Positions 53,531 through 64,000 of a stretch of 64,000 nt of DNA are shown here, piece after piece. The stretch's first letter is position 1; each line of letters starts with the position of its first letter. The position numbers and the translations under genes are program-made. The stretch covers positions 1 through 64,000 of the forward strand of contig MU008236.1 in NCBI GenBank assembly GCA_010909165.1. The letters run 5' to 3'. The notes below the pieces were generated by a model, which ran no database searches, was not told the DNA's origin, and worked only from the letters and a program-made list of their open reading frames with translations. This DNA is from Anthoceros angustus (taxonomy: Eukaryota; Streptophyta; Anthocerotopsida; Anthocerotales; Anthocerotaceae).

Positions 53531-56469
53531 GGATTGTCGAAGAAGAAGAATGGGAACCTCGAGGCCCCACCGGAGCTAACATTGCAACAAGAAACAATCT
53601 TCCTCAACTCCAGTGCTCACGTGCTTCTTCCAAGCCCTCCAATACCTCATGGTACTTAGAGGGAGCTACTTCACATATTTGTTACAATGAAACTCTTTTG
53701 AGTCTTACTCACCACACCCCGTCTCCTGGAGATGATCACAACCTACCCATTGCGGTTGGTTCGGTTGTATTCAAGTGTGATTCGTTCTTCATCTTCATCA
53801 AGTCCTCCATGTTCCTTCAATGTGCAAGAATCTAGTATCACCGCAAGTCTTTGTCAAGAACACACTGCAGTGATCCTTTATGATAGTTTCTCTTTCATAA
53901 GTGATAGAAACTATACAATCTGCAGCACTTTAGATGATGGTCTCTATAGATTGTCGACAAGTGGGAGCCACCCATTCGCTAATGTTGCCATTCCAAACCC
54001 AATGACACCTACCCAAACCATGCTTTGGCATTGTCGCCTTGGTCATCCTAATAGTCAAAAATTAATCCAAATGTCTAAGGAGCTTTATATAGAACCCTTG
54101 CCTTGCAAAGGTTGAACACCTACCTTGGTGCGAATCTTGTGTCCTCACGCGACATCAAGAGCCTTTCAAAATAAATCTCCACAAAGGGCCAAGTCACCTT
54201 TAGAGATAGTGCACACATTTGTGGACCCTTGTCTACACCCTCCTTTAGTGGTAGTAGATATTTTTGACCTTCATGATGATTTCTCTCGCTTTGTCTTTTC
54301 CTACATCCCGAAAAACAAGAGTGATGCCTTTCACTTCTTCAAGGACTACATGAAATGGGGAGAGACTTACGATCACAAACTCAAGACCTTACGCTCCGAC
54401 AATGGTGGAGAGTTTACATCATCGAATTTGAGGATTTTGTCGAGTGAAGGTATAGCTCAACAACTGCTTGTCTACACTCTCAACAAAATGGCGCCGAGAA
54501 CAAGAATCTACGCCTCAAGAGATCAAGGTTGCTTATTGGTACAAGCTAAGTTATCTAAGGCTTATTGGGTGAGGCCCTCCTAAAGAACCTATCTCATGAA
54601 TCGATTGCCTACATCGCAGTTCAAGGTATGACTCCATATGAAGCATTCATTGGCAAGAAGCCTTCTATTGACCACCTTGAATTTTTGGATCCCATATGTT
54701 TTTATTCCCAAAGCAAGAAGTTGGATCCCAAAGTACACTTCATTGGCTACCGAAGGTATCAAAGGGTACAAATTGTTCAACCCTTCTACAAGGCAACTTT
54801 TATACGCCCGAGTGTTACTTTTCATGAGTCTTACCTCTTTTCCCCACAGGTGATCGATAGGCTTGGTCCTCCTCTTGATGAGACCATTGACCCTTCTTAT
54901 TTTTGATGATACGATTATTTCACTCCATTTCCCATTCCCGCTTCTCGTGTTCCTTTAGTTGAACCTATTATGCGGAGGAGGAGGAGTTAGCATCTATTCC
55001 ACAACTGGTACAACTCAACGACGATGTTGACATCCCAGAGGCGCGCTTGACACTCATGATGATGAGTTTGATGACCCGGAGGATGACATTGTGGAGCCAG
55101 CAGATCCCGTGCTGATCCCGCCTCCCGTGGATGATGCAGCACAAAGGTACAACCTTAGATCCCGACCTACTATCTCGGTCCTGCAGTTGGAAGGAACCTC
55201 CTTTAGGATACCTAGCTGTTTTGATGATCCTATACCCCTATATCACTTTATTCTCAAGTCTACAAGGCAACTATAGACCCGGAAGAACCTCTTACCTTAA
55301 AACAAGCTTTCTCTTCTCCGAAAAGACTTATGGAAGGTAGTGAGATCGAATATAATTCCCTAGTTAATAACTCTACATGGGAATTGGTCAAACCACCTAG
55401 GGGTAGGAAGATAGTAACCAGCAAATGGGTATTCAAAATTAAAAGAAAAGGAGATGGTTCTATAGAAAGGTATAAGGCACGCCTAGTAGCGAGGTTTTAC
55501 ACAATTCTGGTCTAGATTACATACCTTGGGCCACTTATGCCCCAAGTAAATTTGCCACACTTGAATGATATTTGCCTTATGTGCCCAACATGATCTTGAA
55601 CTCCACATGATGGATGTTAAGACAAGATATTTGTATGGGCTAAGAAGAGAAATATACATGAGACAACCCGAGGGTTCAAGTCAAAGGCAAAGAAGATTGG
55701 GTATGCCGACTCATCAAAGGTTTGTATGGCCTTAAGCAACAGCAAGAATTGGAATTTAACCATACATGTACAACTTATTGGGAGAGGATTTAAGCAAAGC
55801 CGGTGATGCTTGTATGTACATCCTAATATCCGCAATGATATATTTTATCTTCTACTTTATGTTGATGATGTTTTTATGGCAACAAACTCCCTCACTCTCC
55901 TAGCGAAACTAAAGCATGGCTTAGGACTCTATTTGAGATGTCCGATCTAGGAGAAATGACATATGCACTTGGTGTTAATATTATAAATAGAGGTAATAAG
56001 ACTCTAAGTATAGTTCAAACCAAGTATATTAAGGAGAGTTTAGCTAAATTTGGACTTGAGGATGCAAAGCTGCACCCACACCTTTTGCAAGTGGTGTTAG
56101 GCTTACCTATATATGAGTCCCAAAACAAATTGAAGAAAAGCTAGAAATGTCGCTAGCTCCATTTTGTTGGCACTAATATATTTATGCAATTTTACGAGAC
56201 CAGATATATCTTTTGAAGTCGGCCTCGCTCACAATTCTTGGAGAATCGGACGTGAGCCTTTGGATGTCTGTAAGCGTATATTCGATACCTTAAAGGCACT
56301 ATGTACACGTGATCGATGTTCAAGCATACACCAGATCAACACATTAACTCTAAGATATGCCGATGCCGACTATGCCGGTGACCGACACAAGAAAAATCAG
56401 ATCGGTATGTGTACTCTTGGAGGAGCACCAATATATGGTCAAGTAAGAAACAACCTACTATAGCTTTTT
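53531..56469 (+). pseudogene. Ty1/copia pol remnant (PR, IN, RT, RNase H), 3'-truncated
   Basis: In order: the protease region WYLEGATSHICYNETLL at about 53650, where the catalytic D-S-G is altered to E-G; GAG-pre-integrase LWHCRLGHPNSQKLIQMSKE (54030); integrase core FVFSYIPKNKSDAFHFFKDY and LKTLRSDNGGEFTSSNLRIL (54125-54583); integrase C-terminus MTPYEAFIGKKPSIDHLEF; RT NSTWELVKPPRGRKIVTSKW and YKARLVAR (55330-55500), then LLYVDDVFMATNSLTLL near 55856 and MSDLGEMTYALGVNI (55938); RNase H TRPDISFEVGLA and YADADYAGDRHKKNQIG (56164-56463). It stops within RNase H at 56469, directly against the next LTR. Frameshifts are many. Confidence 0.88.
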
Positions 56470-57465
56470 TGTCAGGTCCGAGAGTTTAGAAAACCGTCTT
56501 GAGATTCTCCTCTAGCGCCACACTTATCCTTTCGTCGCCGTCGGTTTGTCCCATGAGACTTGTGGAAAGTTCGAGCGGATGACGGTGCCTACCGCTATAA
56601 CACACTTCTTAGCCTTCTAAACAAGCAAGGTGCCTCTACTCTCCTAATACGGCTGCAGCGCTTTGCTAAAAATCACCAATCCTCGACCTACAGCGACACA
56701 ACACACCAGGTCCCGCCTTAGCCGAGGGAGCCGCCCAGGACCCCCGATCCACACCGCAACCGTCCCTACTTAAGACCACTCTTCTCCACTCGGGGAGCTC
56801 TTTTACTTGCAGTTGGGATTCGTCCCTTAGGCTCTGCGTGTGGCCTTCCGCTAACGCCTACACTCTATTCCTCTACTCATCTCCTCATCCTCTTCCTCCT
56901 ATTCTAACCTCAGTTCGGGCTTAAGCTGACTCGCCCTTACGGCACAAGCTTGGCCTCCACCAGAAGTTCTTCCTTGGGCGGCTATGAGTTTGACACCAAG
57001 CAATGAGAACCTGTGAGTCTTTCCCTGTAGTCTACCCTCAGCCGAAAGTCTCTGGCATTGCCACACACCCAAAGCAAAGCAATTTCACAAAGAACCATTC
57101 ACAAGGGAGCAACTGCTTAGGCGCTTGCAGGAGCAAGCCCTCCACTAAGCACTCACCCACAGACTTCCTCTCTACTGACTGCTTGGCTCACAGCCGGCAC
57201 GAAATTCCTTTACAAGGGCAAAGGACTCGCGAGTATGGAAGCGCAAGACGTGATACTTTACTTTGTGAAATCCTCCTCCTCTTATAGGAGGCTTCCCACA
57301 TACAACCTCCCTTAGGTGACCCTACTGCAGGTCACCTTTTCCAATATTCTATTATTTCCTACCGCCAGCATTTAATGCCTGGCACCTAAGTCCATTGTCT
57401 GATCCTTGGTAAATTCTATTCTAGTAACTTCACCTAAGATCATCCTTAAAGGATGTCAGTCTACA
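56470..57465 (-). repeat. LTR of the coiled-coil element, copy 3
   Basis: Full-length, 996 bp: on the minus strand it starts TGTAGACTGACATCC at 57465 and ends CCTGACA at 56470. It is diverged from copies 1 and 2 (AACAAGCAAGGTGCCTCTAC; TCCTCCTCTTATAGGAGGC with a probable TATA near 57280; GGCAAAGGACTCGCGAG). It abuts the truncated copia RNase H exactly at its CA end, as expected if this element inserted into the copia. Confidence 0.8.
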
Positions 57466-57479
57466 CCACTTATCCTTTC

Positions 57480-57830
57480 TATTCTCCTACTCAGCATTTA
57501 TGGTCTTTGACCATACCTAGTCCTCACCTCGCTGGAATAGTGGCGTGTCCTTGGTGGATTGGCTTTCCTTGCCCCCTTTTGCTCTCGCCCCTTCCCAGAT
57601 TCTGTCGTCTTCCAAGTGTGTGGGGCAAGTACAATTTTGCCCCTTCCTCCAGCTCCGCGGGGTGGCGCCCTGATTCCTCCATCATCGGCAAGCGCCCCCT
57701 GCGCCAGGCGCGCCTTCTTTCCGATCTCCGCTCACCGGGCGCTCCTAAGGGCACCCTACGCGGTAGTCTGCGAGACCATCGACTACTATCATGGTAGTCG
57801 ATCTTCATCTTTCTTCTTCTCCCCATCTCC
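57480..57830 (-). pseudogene. 3' end of a third coiled-coil element
   Basis: Sits where the coding end lies relative to LTR copies 1 and 2. The minus frame 57826-57524 is Arg/Glu-rich. A palindrome CTACTATCATGGTAGTCG (about 57783) occupies the place of the CCTACC..GGTAGG palindromes. Only a short tail is left. Confidence 0.5.
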
Positions 57831-58327
57831 GCCTCTTGAGTTGGAATCTTCCCGTGCTTTCTCCCGCTTTGATTTGTCCATACCTATCAAGGAGCATTCA
57901 CAAATTTTCCTCCCCAATAAATCACAACACTAAATACATGACAGATGGAACTGCGCCGTTAGAACTACCTACCAACTAAGCTACATCATCAATAAAATAC
58001 CTTGCATGCTTAACTTAAATATTCAGTAATTCTAGGGTGGTCAAACAAGCAAGAGATTTACTTAATAAAAGTAAGCCTTACTCCATTAGGCAGGATCTTT
58101 TAATACCTATGGCAACCGGAGTTAAGTTGAGTTATTATAACGGTTTGTTATTCCCTAAGCTCATCTACATGTTAGGTCATGCTCTCGCCACTAAGTGCAC
58201 ATTGTGATGGGGATGGGATTAGACCCACGCCTGCTAGGTCACGTTGATTATCCTAAGTGGTGATTATCTCAAAATGATAATTAATCATATTATTATTTGG
58301 AAAATTGAGTGAAATTTTAATTAATCT
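57831..58327. other. Non-coding, nothing recognised
   Basis: AT-rich sequence between the coiled-coil element tail and the ATT microsatellite. No coding or RNA feature was seen. Confidence 0.4.
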
Positions 58328-58328
58328 A

Positions 58329-58386
<58 letters not shown>

Positions 58387-58388
58387 TA
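58328..58388. repeat. (ATT)n microsatellite
   Basis: About 20 uninterrupted ATT units. The Tyr-rich open frame over it is an artefact of the repeat. Confidence 0.97.
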
Positions 58389-58670
58389 TCCCTATTAAAT
58401 TATTTATCAATTTTCATATTCCTAATTTCCATTGCATCAACTATCCTCGGAGGAAGAACTTTGTCCCAAAGTTCAATGAGCCCATAAATAAGAGCAAAGG
58501 ATGTTGGGGTAGATTGAGAGGTGATGGGTAAGCTCTCATGTCGCATCCGAGTGCGGGTACCCTTTCCACATAACTAATTAAACATTGAAGCTGGATTTGG
58601 CGATGTCTATGTGCAAGGAGAGATTCAACCTCAATTTTGCATCCACGAGGTGCGGCGGGGGGGCAAGGTG

Positions 58671-58872
58671 GGAGGAGGAGGAGGAGGAGGAGGAGGAGGA
58701 AGGGAGGAGGGGAGGAAGGGAGGAGGAGGAAGGGAGGAGGAGGAAGGAGGAGGAGGAAGGAGGAGGAGGAAGGAGGAGGAGGAAGGGAGGAGGAGGAAGG
58801 GAGGAGGAGGAAGGGAGGAGGGGAGGAAGGGAGGAGGAAGGAGGAGGAAGGAGGAGGGGAGGAAGGGAGGAG
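58671..58872. repeat. Polypurine GGA/GGAAGG tract
   Basis: About 200 nt made only of G and A, in GGA, GGAAGGA and GGAAGGGA units, all purine on the plus strand. Glu/Arg/Gly open frames in all three phases are artefacts of the repeat. It ends at a single N. Confidence 0.97.
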
Positions 58873-58873
58873 N
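58873..58873. other. Assembly gap (single N)
   Basis: The only ambiguous base in the window. It joins the polypurine tract to the middle of a copia integrase, so the two sides need not be contiguous in the genome. Confidence 0.95.
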
Positions 58874-59260
58874 AAACCTCTTGAGTTGGTTCACGGTGAT
58901 GTATGTGGACCTATGCTCTCATCATTAGGTGGTGCCTATTTTGTCACTTTCATAGATGATTTCTCGCAGGTGTGGGTTTATCCTTTGAGGAAAAAGGATG
59001 AAGTTAGCGGTGTTTGAATTTGTCACCCTTAGAAATCGATCGATTGAAGTGTCTAACGGATAATGGTGGAAGTATGTTTCTTTCGGTCATTACGTGATTC
59101 CAAGGGAATCAAAAGAAATTAGTATCTCCTCCACAAAATGGTGTGTGGGCGGATGAAACGAGAACCATTCGAGAGGATCGTGGTTGTTGTCAAACTCTGG
59201 ATTGCCTAATGGGTTTTAGGGGGCGAGCTTTTCTACTAATCATCTTATTAAGATCAGGTT
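58874..59260 (+). pseudogene. Ty1/copia integrase fragment
   Basis: Directly after the [41 protein letters not shown] (first catalytic Asp of the DDE core in FIDDFS), then with frame changes LKCLTDNGG (second Asp) and SPPQNGVWADE...NHSRG (Glu region). It starts inside the domain at the gap and ends near 59260. Plus strand, so it is separate from the minus-strand copia that follows. Confidence 0.85.
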
Positions 59261-59760
59261 GAATTGCTAATGCGAGACGCATCAAAGATGATCTATTAAC
59301 AATTGAATAGGTGGGTACATTGGTAGGCCTTAAATAAGCGGTTACCGAAGGTGCGTCCTATTAACTAGCCTGTTAGTTAATTAACTACCAATCATAACTA
59401 GGTCTAGTCAGACTAACCAACGTGATACAGAACCACGTGGTCTGTCTTATATTCCAACTCTCCCTCTCAGACACGTGCTGGTTGCTGTGAACTGAGAGCT
59501 CCTAAGAACAAACAGAGATCACCGCTGTTGACGCCAAGCTTCAAATATCTCCAAATCGGCTATCACCTAGAGCCAGTCGTCCTTCCACTTGCTGAGCCTG
59601 TAGTCTACAGTGTCTCACAGTGAAGAACACCACTCTTGTGACCAGAAGAGAAGCATGCTTGCAGCTTCGAAACATCAACCTAAGTGACGGAACAAATGTC
59701 ATGGAGGTCCTACCAGATGAGTGATCTGTCTAGTGTCATGAAACTACTACAATCCACCAA
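59261..59760 (-). repeat. Probable 3' LTR/flank of the minus-strand copia
   Basis: Lies on the 3' side of the minus-strand copia RNase H. On the minus strand a GGAATATAAGACAG (near 59450) could be its TATA box and CAGGAAGGGCTTGG (near 59770) its polypurine tract. No second LTR copy is in the window, so the ends cannot be fixed. Confidence 0.4.
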
Positions 59761-61390
59761 TCCAAGCCCTTCCTGTGGAAAAGCAGTGTTTGAACTTAGG
59801 CAAGGATTTTGTCAACATCTGTCTCGTGTTGTCGCGATGTACATCGAACCTTGACGATACCCTCTCGCATCCCTAATATAATGATGTTGAATTTGTATAT
59901 GCTTGGTGCGTGCATGAAAGACGGGGTTAGCAACCAAAGCAATTGCGACATGTTGTCAACGCAAAATAGTTGGCCCTTCTTGCTTCATACCCAAATCTTC
60001 ACAAAGCTTTCTTTCCCATTCAAGCCTCCTTAGTAGCTTCGGTGAGTGCCTTGTACTGGACTGCTGAAGATAAAGATATGGCAGCTTGTTTTCTACAAGA
60101 CCAATTAACTACGTGGCCAAGCAAGAAAGCAATATCGATATACTCTTACGTATCAGAAGCCAATCTGCGTCATAACAAGTAAGGTGCGACGCTTCTTTCC
60201 GCTTATAAACATAACAAAAATTGGGTGTACCCTTAAGATACCTCATTATGCGCTTGAGTGCTATCCAGTGATCCTTCCCTGGATTCGTAGAGAACTGTGC
60301 AACAGCATTCACTTAGTTAGAGATATCGGGTCTTGTCTGATTACTTAAGAACATAAGAGTACCCACTCCCATGCGATAAGGAATATTTTCCATCTCCTTC
60401 TTGTCCTCTTCAGATTGTGGACATGATGCGGACGAGAGCTTGATGCCAAGAGCACTGAGTGGTGCGCCTAGCATTCTCCATGTTGAACGTTTGAGCATAC
60501 CGACCGTATCTGATGAAGGTAAATAGCACACACTATCTCTGTACATGCATGCCAAGGATATACTTAACCTTTCCCAGGTCCTTCATCTCGAATTCCTTCG
60601 AGGTCGTCTTGATCTTGTTGACTAGTTCTCGTTATTTCCTTGAATGACTAAGTCATCCACGTAAAGAGCAACTAGCACAAGTGAGCTATCCTTGCGTAGT
60701 ACATAGATGTTAGTATCTGCCTCACTTTGGATAAAACCCAGTTGCTTAAGATAGGAATCCATTCTCTCAAACCACACACGTGGGCTTTGCTTAAGTCCAT
60801 AGATGGAGCGATTAAGTTTACACACCTTGTGCGGGTACGTCTTATCTTCAAAGTCCTGAGGCTGATCCATGTAGATCTCCTCTTGAAGATGTCCATAGAG
60901 AAATGCCGTACACACATCTAGCTGATAGATCTCTAAGTTGAGTTCAGCACATAGAGCTAGAAGCATCCTAACTGATGCAGCTTTAACTACGGGTGAGTAG
61001 ACCTTATCGCCCTGATAATCAACTCCCTCTTTCTGACTATACGCCTTAGCCACTAATCTTGCTTTGTAGCGGATTCTAGGCTCAACTTCCTGGAACTTAG
61101 TCTTAAGAACCCATTTGCATTTGACGGTAGTTCTACCCCTAGGCAGGCTGACCAGAGACCAGGTATTGTTTTTTATTAATGAGTTATACTCATCATCGAC
61201 GGCCAGCTTCCATTTAGCTGCCTCGGGTCTGGAGTAAGCCTCCTGTAAGGTTAAAGGATCTCCCTCTGCTGCAGCAACACTTAAGGCAAAGAGAGTATCC
61301 GAGACACCAACATAGGTCAATCCAGCTTGATTAAACTCAATGTCAAATGGTTGTTCCTTCCAGATGCCTAGGTCTCTCACGTGTAGGATC
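59761..61390 (-). pseudogene. Ty1/copia RT and RNase H, minus strand
   Basis: A 252-residue open frame (61380-60622) is a well-kept copia RT: AVDDEYNSLIKNNTWSLVSL, CKWVLKTK, YKARLVAKAYSQKEGVDYQG, YQLDVCTAFLYGHLQEEIYM, SIYGLKQSPRVWFERMDSYL and the catalytic LVALYVDDLVIQGNNEN. Further left, after frame breaks: PYRMGVGTLMFLSNQTRPDI (60370), NPGKDHWIALKRIMRYLKGT (60270) and RNase H NPVFHARTKHIQIQHHYIRD (about 59890-59940). There are stops at several points, including ..NQTRPDISN*. Confidence 0.93.
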
Positions 61391-62650
61391 TAGCGGAGCG
61401 GAGCCTAGGAGGGGATGGAGGAGTGATCAAACCTAGATCAACATGTTCAACGGCACCTGTTGCTATGGATCTTTCTGTTGCTCCCTCGTGGTTTATCTCC
61501 ACTTCCCCCTCTCGAGCGAGCAGGTGCACGGGTGGGCGCATGTGAAGCAGACCAACAACGGCACTGAATCTGCTGGAGGGAGAGGAGCCACAGGAGGCAT
61601 AGGAAAAACAGCAGCAGGAAACGTAGAAGGCAGAACAAGGTGATCAATAGAAATGTCACCAGACGAGCGGGGAGTGCTGGAGCCAGAAGGAGCACCGGGA
61701 AGGACGTCAGAGGAAGACTTCAATGACATTACAAGAGCAGGCACTATCTTGGCCTCATCAAAGGTGACAGTGCGGGCATAGATTGGAGTCCGAGTAAGCA
61801 AGTCCACAAGCTTGTAGGCTTTGCGATCGTCACCATAGCCCACAAACACCAGCTTCCGAGCACGAGGATCAAGCTTGTCACGGTGCTGCTGGGGGACAAG
61901 AGCATAGGCAGGGCAACCAAAAACACGAAGATGTGAAATTAAAGCTTGGTGCCAACACTGTTATGGCGTGCGGCTTGAAACCGACTTGGTAAGAACTCTG
62001 TTTTAATGTATGCCGCGATGACACATCCTCATTAAGGACTTGGGCGGTGAGGCGGGTGAGCATGGCACGGGCCATGGACATCAAATCGCCGTTAGCCTTC
62101 TCACGCCATTACGCCGGAGGTGTAAGGCACGGTGAACGCCTTAAGATGCGCGCTCCTCATAAATCGATGGTTGTTGAGTTCCCCCGCATTGTCGGATCGA
62201 ATACACCGAAGCTTACGGCCAGTCTGTAACTCGGCCATAGCAACAAAGGGTGAGAACACATGATACGAGTCACTCTTAAGACGGATTGGAAACGCAAACG
62301 TATATCGACTGAAGTCATCAACAACGGTCATAAAATGGTTGGCTCCGCCTAAAGACACAACAGGGAGAGGGCCACATAGATCTATGTGGACCAGATCAAG
62401 GGGTGCCGTAGAACGACTAGCAGGAAGAGAGGGATAAGGAGAACTTCTCTTTGCAAACAGCCGAGGCCTCGAGAGGGAGAAATCCTTGGAAGCTTATCTC
62501 TATCTGAGATCCTGCGAGAGGTGGCAAGCGGTAGGGCATGATGGAATGCCCAAGCACCAAGGAGGGTGTGACCTCCTTTGGTGGGCTTCGTGAGAAGGAC
62601 CACTGTGGAGGCTGCAGGAAACACGGCTCGTGAATACATACAAGTCATGA
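61391..62650 (-). pseudogene. Ty1/copia integrase, minus strand
   Basis: The integrase core is at 62358-62101 (GGANHFMTVVDDFSRYTFAF; CIRSDNAGELNNHRF; then HLKAFTVPYTSGVMA in place of the usual PQQNG-V-E), and its C-terminal end is at 61849-61493 ([39 protein letters not shown]). The linker is Ser/Pro-rich. Frameshifts near 61900-62100 and 62380 separate the parts. Confidence 0.9.
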
Positions 62651-64000
62651 TGGGGACGACCTCGCAGCGATAACGAGGTTAGAAGACCGATATAAAAGCG
62701 ACCCAAAACCGAACTCAAGGCGGAAGCCGTCCCGCACAAGTTGTCGAATGGAGATGAGGTTCTTGGCCATCCGGGGAACATGTAAAACGTTAGATAGATA
62801 CATGAAGGATCTGGCGAGTGAAGACAGCGGAACCACTCCCAATCGAGAGACCGAGTCATCGCCCGGCGGCCTGGCGAGGTCGTGGCCGCCTCGTACTGTG
62901 TGAACATGGTCTTGTGACTACAGATATGCGCTGACGCGGCGGAGTCTATCAGCCATGAAGTTTTGTACTCAGAGGCCACAAGACAAACAGTGAGAGCAAT
63001 CCCAGGTTGAAAAGAGTTCTTGGCCTTAGGCAAGACAGCAACGGCGTTAGCCGTTCAAGGCTCCCGCTTGGCCTCACCAGCTTGTTTCTTCCTGCACTCC
63101 CGTTCCCAATGACCGTGTCGACACATTCACGTTCCTTGCCGCTTTGATGTCTTGACGAGGAAGTGCTGAGAAGCGAGCTTGTCTAAGCCTTGGGAATTGT
63201 TCCCAGTTGTTTTATTAGAATTCTTACTGTGTGGTGGATGTCCTTTAGCGTGAACATGACCGGTCTCCTCCATGTTTTGAAGTCCCGGCGTTGAACTGGC
63301 GAGACTCCTCTTGAAGGAGAGCTCCAGGATCTCGACACGGTAATGTTGGGCACAGCCCGACTTCACACGGGTGAGCATTTCTCCTCGATTTTGTGAGGAG
63401 ACAAAGGTCGGTAGCTAGCCGGAAGGCTAGCGAGTAATAGTGACGGTCAAAATTGATAATGTAGCGACGTGCTCGCAAATCGAAACTTGCTAATATGGTG
63501 AGCAACACTATCGTTAGGTCCCATACGCAAAGAATAAAATTCAAGCGTCTTGTAACCAACGTCATAACATTGGTTGATTGATAGATGTGGTAATTTGCTT
63601 CGCAGTGATGGACGCGCCATCCGTGTGGTGTAAGGTCACCTCATCAAGACCGAGACACAAGCATCACCTGTCTATCTGCCAAACGCGTCAATGGTGGTTG
63701 GGGACCAGGGAGGCGAGTACCTTCCACTATGGGAGTAAATCCCTCTGTATTGTCTTCATGCTTGGACCACACCTCAACTTAGTGCCGTTGAACTGTCCTT
63801 TCCTTGAAGTCGTGTTGGCGTTCACGATGTTGAATGCAGGCCGGTGTCGTAGTAGAAATCGGTGGTGGTGGATGGGTGCACCCCTGGTGGTGGAGTGGGT
63901 GATGGAGGTCGTGAGGTGACCGGAGAGCCATACATGCCCGCCATCTCAAGAGCACTCAAACCGAGCGTGAGCCGGTGGTTATGACAAGGCGTGAGCACGA
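62651..64000 (-). pseudogene. Ty1/copia Gag-protease, minus strand, running off the window
   Basis: Protease near 62930-62960: KTSWLIDSAASAHICSHKTM, with D-S-A in place of the usual D-S-G. The zinc-knuckle end GHWERECRKKQAGEAKREP lies at about 63060-63115. Gag pieces occur at 63127-63565 (FYSLRMGPNDSVAHHISKF after one frame shift) and to about 63980. The knuckle matches the copia at 5.9 kb. The 5' LTR would lie beyond 64000. Confidence 0.85.

Noticed and set aside
58305-58487. ORF with a run of tyrosines
   Set aside because: Translation of the ATT microsatellite.
58585-59017. Glu/Arg/Gly-rich ORFs in three plus frames and a Pro/Leu-rich one on the minus strand
   Set aside because: They arise from the polypurine tract and cross the N at 58873.
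1-64000. tRNA or rRNA genes, bacterial operons, organelle insertions
   Set aside because: None seen on either strand; the only tRNA-related words are the retroelement primer sites.

Overview
Eukaryotic DNA, almost certainly a land plant or a close streptophyte relative. The only cellular gene I recognise is a complete, multi-intron, plant-type ARGONAUTE1 (AGO1). Everything around it is broken Ty1/copia and Ty3/gypsy LTR retrotransposon sequence, including copia elements with the plant-style initiator-Met tRNA primer site TGGTATCAGA. The AGO1 introns are short (about 80-140 bp, one of about 500 bp). I cannot name the species.

Layout. 1-4.0 kb: AT-rich non-coding DNA with a 1.5 kb tandem repeat. 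4.1-6.7 kb: a minus-strand gypsy integrase fused to a minus-strand copia gag-pol remnant. 6.85-11.25 kb: a 2.2 kb non-coding unit present twice. 11.25-14.1 kb: unrecognised sequence ending in TTTACTAC-rich arrays. 14.2-15.2 kb: a minus-strand ORF, a copia primer site and a short LTR. 15.2-22.6 kb: a minus-strand LTR element without visible pol, encoding a long coiled-coil protein with QPTTVG-type repeats. 22.8-26.4 kb: a duplicated LTR/leader/gag-start region. 26.4-32.2 kb: plus-strand gag pieces and a gypsy gag-PR-RT-RNase H remnant. 32.3-36.7 kb: an unrecognised ORF and a plus-strand relative of the coiled-coil ORF. 36.7-48.96 kb: AGO1, plus strand. 49.3-64 kb: a gag remnant, a minus copia RT/RNase H, a plus copia (51.66-56.47 kb) with a clear 5' LTR, a third copy of the coiled-coil element's LTR, ATT and GGA microsatellites, a one-base N gap, a copia integrase scrap and a long minus-strand copia running off the end.

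The strongest structural signal is ten head-to-tail duplications of 1-2.2 kb in the first 47 kb, four of them chained through AGO1. The copies are nearly identical but carry scattered short indels. In the retroelement regions these cluster at CAG/CTG sites, where one copy reads CAG or CTG and the other CG, CGG or a small deletion. I infer that most are uncollapsed contig overlaps in a long-read assembly, with consensus errors at CHG-methylated cytosines, rather than real tandem duplications.

AGO1 is the small-RNA effector of miRNA/siRNA silencing. When the best copy of each exon is chosen, exons 2-22 read in one continuous frame with conserved N, PAZ, MID and PIWI signatures. Exon 1 is present three times and each copy carries a different defect. 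None of the retroelements appears intact. The most original candidate system is the coiled-coil/palindrome LTR element family (minus strand 15.2-22.6 kb, plus strand 33.7-36.7 kb, fragment at 56.5-57.8 kb).
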